Source: Nepenthes gracilis
Taxonomy: Eukaryota; Streptophyta; Magnoliopsida; Caryophyllales; Nepenthaceae
Length of the DNA stretch: 64,000 nt
Direction: 5' to 3'
NCBI GenBank assembly: GCA_033239525.1
Contig: BSYO01000031.1
Location: 496,001 to 560,000, forward strand
Below, in pieces: positions 59,449 through 64,000 of the stretch (its first letter is position 1; every line of letters begins with the position of its first letter). A program made the translations under genes and the position numbers. The notes beneath the pieces are model-generated. The model saw only the letters and a list, made by a program, of their open reading frames with translations. It was not told where the DNA came from and did no database searches.

Positions 59449-59707
59449 TGTAATGCCCGATTTCGATTAGATGTAAATTGGTATTATATGTTATTTGGGT
59501 GTTTTGGATGAATTGAAATAATGTATATCATGAAAATTTGAAGGAATTCAGAATAGTACGCTGGCACCTGAGGCGTGCCCAAGTGGCACTTGAGCGCTGA
59601 ATCCAGAGTGATGGCGTTCAAGGAGCACCCAAGGCAGTGCTCGAGTGCCGCATGCCGAGGGCTAGCGCTCGAGATGTACTTGAGTGGCACTCAAGCACCG
59701 GGTTGCT

Positions 59708-59715
59708 TATATAAG
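59708..59715 (+). promoter_or_regulatory. LTR TATA box
   Basis: TATATAAG in a GC-rich setting (TTGCTTATATAAGTAGCGG), preceded by repeated CACTTGAGCGC/GCTCGAG motifs. It is positioned as the promoter of the LTR, with about 1.75 kb of LTR downstream as transcribed leader (ignoring the later insertion). Confidence 0.65.
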
Positions 59716-60208
59716 TAGCGGTAGGGCACTGTGCAATCATTTTGTATAGGGAAAGGAAGAGCAGACAGGGAGAGAGATGGAGAAAGAAGATAGAGGAAAA
59801 AAAAAGGTAGATCAGAGTATCCTTTTGTTAAATTTATTTGGTAAGAGATTGAGACAATTATCTTTTCATTCTATCATTGATTCGTTTTCATATCTAATAA
59901 GTTTTGTTTATATTTTGGAGATTTAATACTCATATATGCTATTATTATTTAGTATATTTATTTCCTTCATATATGCATGTTATTTTTATCGATCGTTTAG
60001 AAGTTTTGTTCGAGTTTTGTAGATATTTGAGGATTTTATATATTTTATGAAAAATGGATAAATATTTGAGATAATATATTTGTGTTTCAATATATTTATA
60101 TGAAAAAAATCATGAAACTTGCATGGGCCATACGTTGGTCCACATGTATCATTGCCTGCGGATCAAGGTCTCTAATTTTGTGATATGGACCAATATGTAA
60201 TATGTGAT

Positions 60209-60281
60209 CCTTTTCCAACCAGGAAAGCCTTGTTCCCGACGGGAAAGCTTTGTCCACCCCCTTTTCACCGGCAGGAGAAGG
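60209..60281 (+). repeat. Tandem hairpin block in the LTR leader
   Basis: Three successive short inverted repeats: TTTTCCAACCAGGAAA, TTCCCGACGGGAA and CTTTTCACCGGCAGGAGAAG. They are separated by GCCTTG/GCTTTGT linkers. Equivalent blocks sit in the element-1 LTR (about 41205-41292) and the element-2 LTRs (about 48440-48485 and 52920-52975). Confidence 0.6.
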
Positions 60282-60577
60282 ATTTATTTTAGATGACCCA
60301 ACCTATTTATATTTTAATGTGAACCATCATAATTGAATTAAATGAAAACTAATATATTTGAATATCCTGATATATATACTAAACTTGATGATTACATCTA
60401 AGATCGCAGGTAGCAAAACATAGCAAGCATGTTCTTTATCTATGGAAGAGCATACATAAGCAGCCTTGGCCATGGGTCAAAATGGCAATTGATATGGTTT
60501 AAGATTATCGAAATTATGTGTAACCATTTCTCAAATTGGTCTCTTGGTTTCGATTTTTCGATTTCATACATTCTTTG

Positions 60578-61583
60578 TGTTAGGCGTATTTTTAGTTGGT
60601 ATATTTTGTGACCATGTTGAGCAGTTATTTAATCCCGTGTTAGCGCGTTTGGTAATTGCAACAACATATCGGCCCGGAAGATTTTTATCTATTTCATACC
60701 CGAAGGTCATCATCGTCAAATCTCAATGTTCTTGCCTTCTTGTCAAGCTTTTCACCTCATCCTAGGAAGGGCGCTGGAGGTGCCATCTAGGCGCGCCTCC
60801 GGTGCTGAGCGCCCGATAACTGCTCGATCAGCGCGGGTCTTTGCCCCGAACCCTAGCAAGCACCTGCTGAGCACTCAATATGCTCTTGAGCGGCGCGGGG
60901 CTCGTGTGTCTAACGGCTTCTTTGATTTTGAATTTTTCTGGAGACTTCTATATACTGAGGAATTAGCTCTTTAACCCGAGGGAGCTTGGCAGACTTTTGA
61001 GGAGCCCTTTTACTTGAATATCCATTTGTTTTGTGCTCCATTTTCAAGAACACTTCTCTCCAACAATTGTGCGCCATTGATAAAGTGTTCTCTTCTCATT
61101 TTGCTTTCTCTTTTCCCGCCGAATAACCTTTGTAGCGACGTTGGTAGCGTGAACATTGGGATCCAATGAGTTCGACAATTCAAGTGGCTCGAGAGGAAAG
61201 ATTGACGTAAAAATCAGAAGACGTCCGATTACGTTGCCGTGAGCAAATCCAATGAGTTCCTTGGTAGAGATCACAAGACAGGAGTAAATATGTTAGGTTA
61301 GCGCATCGTTACTATCCGATCTGTAAGTTGATTTTCATAGTGCATTTCTTCTATGGCCGTTGAAATTCGGAGGATTTTTTTCTATTATCATGGGTATCGA
61401 GTTTTTCCTTTGTCACTAAAAAGCTTGTCTTTTTATTATTACTTTTTTTATATTCATATTGCTTGTAATATCTTGATACAAATATTATTTACGTGTATTG
61501 AATATTTAATTTTGTATTGCTTCTGCTAATTTATTATAGGGGTCGAAACATTTGTGCGATTTGGGACTGAAACGGTATTTTCA
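60578..61583. mobile_element. Solo LTR-like insertion, 1006 bp, inside the solo LTR
   Basis: Begins TGTTAGGCG and ends TATTTTCA, flanked on both sides by CTTTG (60573-60577 and 61584-61588), a perfect 5-bp target duplication. Removing it restores colinearity of the host LTR (sequence before matches the element-1 LTR to about 40910, sequence after resumes there). It is GC-richer than its host and carries GGCGCGCCTCCGGTGCTGAGCGCC-like U3-type motifs. Family and orientation are not certain; the ORFs in it look incidental. Confidence 0.8.
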
Positions 61584-62492
61584 CTTTGTATTTTTATATC
61601 AATTTGTATTTAAACTTCATTTGAGATTCGCAGGTTTGTCAATAGATGAGATTTAGTTAGTCTTATATATTTGGATATGTGATTTTGCCCCAAAATATAT
61701 TTCATTCTTATGTGATTTCGTTCCTAACTTTATTTTGTTCATATGTGATTTGAATATGGACTTTGTTTCATTCAATATGCATTTTGTATGAACCATGATA
61801 TGATTTGGATTATGCGACTTTATTTCGGATCACATTTCATTTAGTATGTGTCCCAATGGGACTATATTTCAATTTGAATTATAATTTAAGTACAAGACTC
61901 TCTTCAAAATTTCGATACCAGATTTTTAGATTGATGTCTTTTACGCATTTTGAATGTGTTTATAGATCCTTTCTCTGATTTTGGATATTATTACTTATAT
62001 TATGATATAGATATTTATTGAGTTTTAGATTCACATTTTTATTTCTTATCTTTTAAAATTAGTGAATTTGAATACATTGTAGGAGTTTAGATGTAATCTA
62101 ATCGCCGTCCGTCTATTTTAGTAAGTTTAGCTTCATTTTTTAATCGGATTTATATTAGATGTATTTTTGGTTATTCAGATTGACCGGATATAGGCCCTCA
62201 GTTATGTATTAAAAACAGTTGGGTTGTTGTATATTAGGTTTTGTTATTATAATTGGTTTGTTACCTCCCTTACGATTTTATATAGCAGGTCTTTATTATA
62301 TTGTTTGGGTGGTTATCCGATGATATCATATGAAGATCATTATTATTATGATTATCATTTGGGTCATGTGGATGTTTGTTTAGTCACACTTAGGTTTAAA
62401 ATTTGTTAATTATTGTTGTATAATTTTAAAATTTTAATTTTTATGAATTATGATTATTTAGACCTATTTGGATCCGAATTCATGGCAAATAA

Positions 62493-63441
62493 AGTAAAAT
62501 TTATAAAATTTAGAAACTTAAATATAGAAATTAATGACATGTAAAATCATTTAGGCTATAGTTTTAGAAATTTAATATAGTTTATATAATTTTATCAATT
62601 TCACACAAGTAAAGAACATGTAGGAACAATTATGTACACATTGTTGACATGTAGGTGCAAAGATGTAAAATCTGAGAGTGTACAAAAATATTTATACAGA
62701 AATTTTAATATTTAAATGTGATTTGTATGAATTTAAAATGTAAACTTTATAAAATTTTATAAAATGAGTATAGAATTACATGCATACAAAATAAAATCAC
62801 TTAGATTAAAAAATCAGCATCTATATGAGTATTTAAAAAATATATGCTTAAAAATTTTAGAAAAGATTAATAACAAAAAAATAATTTAAATATACTTACT
62901 TTTACTTTAAATCATTACAGGATTACTTAATTTGTTCTTAATTTCACATTCTTTTTTTCTCACTCTTCTCCTCTTTTCTTTCTCTCATCTCTCTGATATA
63001 TCAGCTGAAAATGAGCCAAAATATGCCAGATGGCCTATTTATAGAATCCAGTGTGTGTACCCCAGTCAAATATGATTCAAACACAGAGATTTATTTCGCA
63101 CTGCACATGAGCGGCCCTCAAGCATTCATGAACAGTCAATATTTTGAGTCAATAACATACTAGCGTTACTCTTAAACACATCCAGTATGGATATTTTATT
63201 TAAAATATACTCATATATAGATTTGAAGTCACTCAACCTAATTTATTTTTGTCAAACACTTGATATTTGAATCGAATCCATAATTGACAATACAAATTTA
63301 TTAATTAAATTAAATTAAAAAATTTTAAAATAATTTTTAAAATTCATACTTAATATTTTATTTAAATTTTTTTTTAAAAAACCTACAACTTTAAATTTAT
63401 ATCTAATATCTAATGATTGGGGACAAGGTGCAGACATTACA
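62493..63441 (-). repeat. Element 3 5' LTR, outer piece
   Basis: AT-rich sequence resuming after the solo LTR. It contains a CT-rich stretch (about 62950-62995), TATTTATAGAATCC (a TATA-like region for the minus strand, about 63035-63048) and ends CAGACATTACA at 63441, comparable to the LTR ends at 42052 and 54160. Confidence 0.55.
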
Positions 63442-64000
63442 CCTCATTGGTGAGGTGCAGCACCCTTTGGCTTGTTGAAGGAGGCAATAGAAATGGAATT
63501 TGCCTGTATTTTTTTTTGGTTGATGAATAAGACTAAAAAATAACAGTTGTAAAACTCAAGTGTATATCAAGCGCTACTCCATACAAAAATTAAGTGTCAA
63601 TTATATTATGATTATAACTCTCTTATCGCATGAAATATTTGTTAACCATAAATATCCTCACAAAAATCAGTATACATAATCTGAAAAATAATTGAGTTAT
63701 CCTCATAAATCGAGAATGGGGGCTGTAACGTTATTGTTAGATTTTAAATTCAATAACTCATATTTTTTTAATAAAATAATTAAAATAAAAAAAAAATATA
63801 AAAAAAATACGGACCATTGAATTTTAAATTCAACAGCATCGTTGGTATCAGAATTATTACGATACGTACGGACGTTACAATGCCTTGCGGTTTTTATAAA
63901 TCACATCAAGGAACCTCTCCCCTAAGTTTTTTTGATGATCAAATTCCATGCCTTTAAAATCTCCACATTTCCATCACAAATTTGCCCAACCTAATATAAA
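63442..64000. other. Right flank, no gene seen
   Basis: Non-coding AT-rich sequence with a short palindrome-like CCTCATTGGTGAGG at its start. Nothing else recognised. Confidence 0.6.

Larger units (their letters stand above)
59449..62487 (+). mobile_element. Solo LTR of the element-1 family, plus orientation, interrupted by another solo LTR
   Basis: Starts TGTAATGCCCG and ends CATGGCA. It matches the reverse complement of 40007-42052 in order throughout. No PBS follows and no gag is adjacent, so it is solo. Flanks AATAG (59444-59448) and AATAA (62488-62492) look like a target duplication with one mismatch. TATATAAG lies at 59708-59715, about 260 bp from the LTR start. The insertion at 60578-61583 plus its duplication accounts for the excess length. 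Confidence 0.85.
55521..63441 (-). mobile_element. Truncated Ty3/Gypsy element 3 with nested solo LTRs in its 5' LTR
   Basis: Sense is minus. Reading from high to low: 5' LTR (58265-59448 plus 62493-63441), PBS-like 58251-58262, gag, zinc knuckle, protease-RT linker and RT ending near 55860. RNase H, integrase, PPT and a clear 3' LTR are absent between RT and 55520, so the 3' half is deleted or was lost when element 1 settled next to it. A solo LTR lies at 59449-62487. Confidence 0.7.

Noticed and set aside
60544..60974. Overlapping ORFs in the inner solo LTR
   Set aside because: They cross the LTR insertion border at 60578 or lie in U3-like sequence, and show no domain.
1..64000. A new multi-gene defence or biosynthetic system
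   Set aside because: Only two host genes are supported, both from known families with separate roles; the rest is repeats and dead retroelements.

Overview
The window reads as nuclear DNA of a flowering plant, most likely a eudicot. It is AT-rich, its genes have many GT-AG introns, it carries two plant-type housekeeping/epigenetic genes, and about a third of it is plant LTR retrotransposon sequence. I see no bacterial or organellar signature, no tRNA or rRNA gene and no CRISPR array.

Layout: (1) 1-3240 is a higher-order tandem repeat built from ~20-bp GACGGAGGGCTC-like monomers and ~30-bp CTTAGAGxTACGCCC-like monomers. (2) 3241-5102 is flanking sequence and the probable 5' leader of the first gene, with several tiny upstream ORFs. 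(3) 5103-20157 (+) is a DEMETER/ROS1-type 5-methylcytosine DNA glycosylase. I could join 19 coding exons in phase into about 1851 residues, with the HhH-Lys, the catalytic Asp and the 4Fe-4S cysteines intact. Its second intron carries an antisense LINE that has lost its reverse transcriptase. (4) 20158-23194 is intergenic. (5) 23195-32192 (+) is a PCF11-like pre-mRNA cleavage and polyadenylation factor (PCFS4 type), with an N-terminal CID and C-terminal zinc fingers. (6) 32193-38480 is 3' flank and AT-rich intergenic DNA with microsatellites. (7) 38480-63441 is a nest of Ty3/Gypsy elements. Element 1 (minus strand, 40007 to about 55520) has element 2 (47142-54160, minus) inserted in its 5' LTR. 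Next to it lies a truncated element 3 (55521-63441, minus), whose 5' LTR was hit by a solo LTR of the element-1 family (59449-62487, plus). That solo LTR was itself hit by another solo LTR (60578-61583) flanked by a perfect CTTTG duplication. (8) 63442-64000 shows no gene.

The two genes lie head to tail on the plus strand and are functionally separate: one removes 5-methylcytosine from DNA, the other couples RNA polymerase II to 3'-end formation. All retroelement coding regions have stops, frameshifts or lost catalytic residues, so they are relics. I did not find a convincing new gene system. The most interesting signals are the repeat and LINE context of a DNA demethylase gene, the micro-uORF cluster in its leader, the multi-level LTR nest with readable target duplications, and a tandem hairpin block conserved in the long LTR leaders. 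Exon borders were placed by eye from reading frame, splice consensus and family knowledge; no alignment was run.
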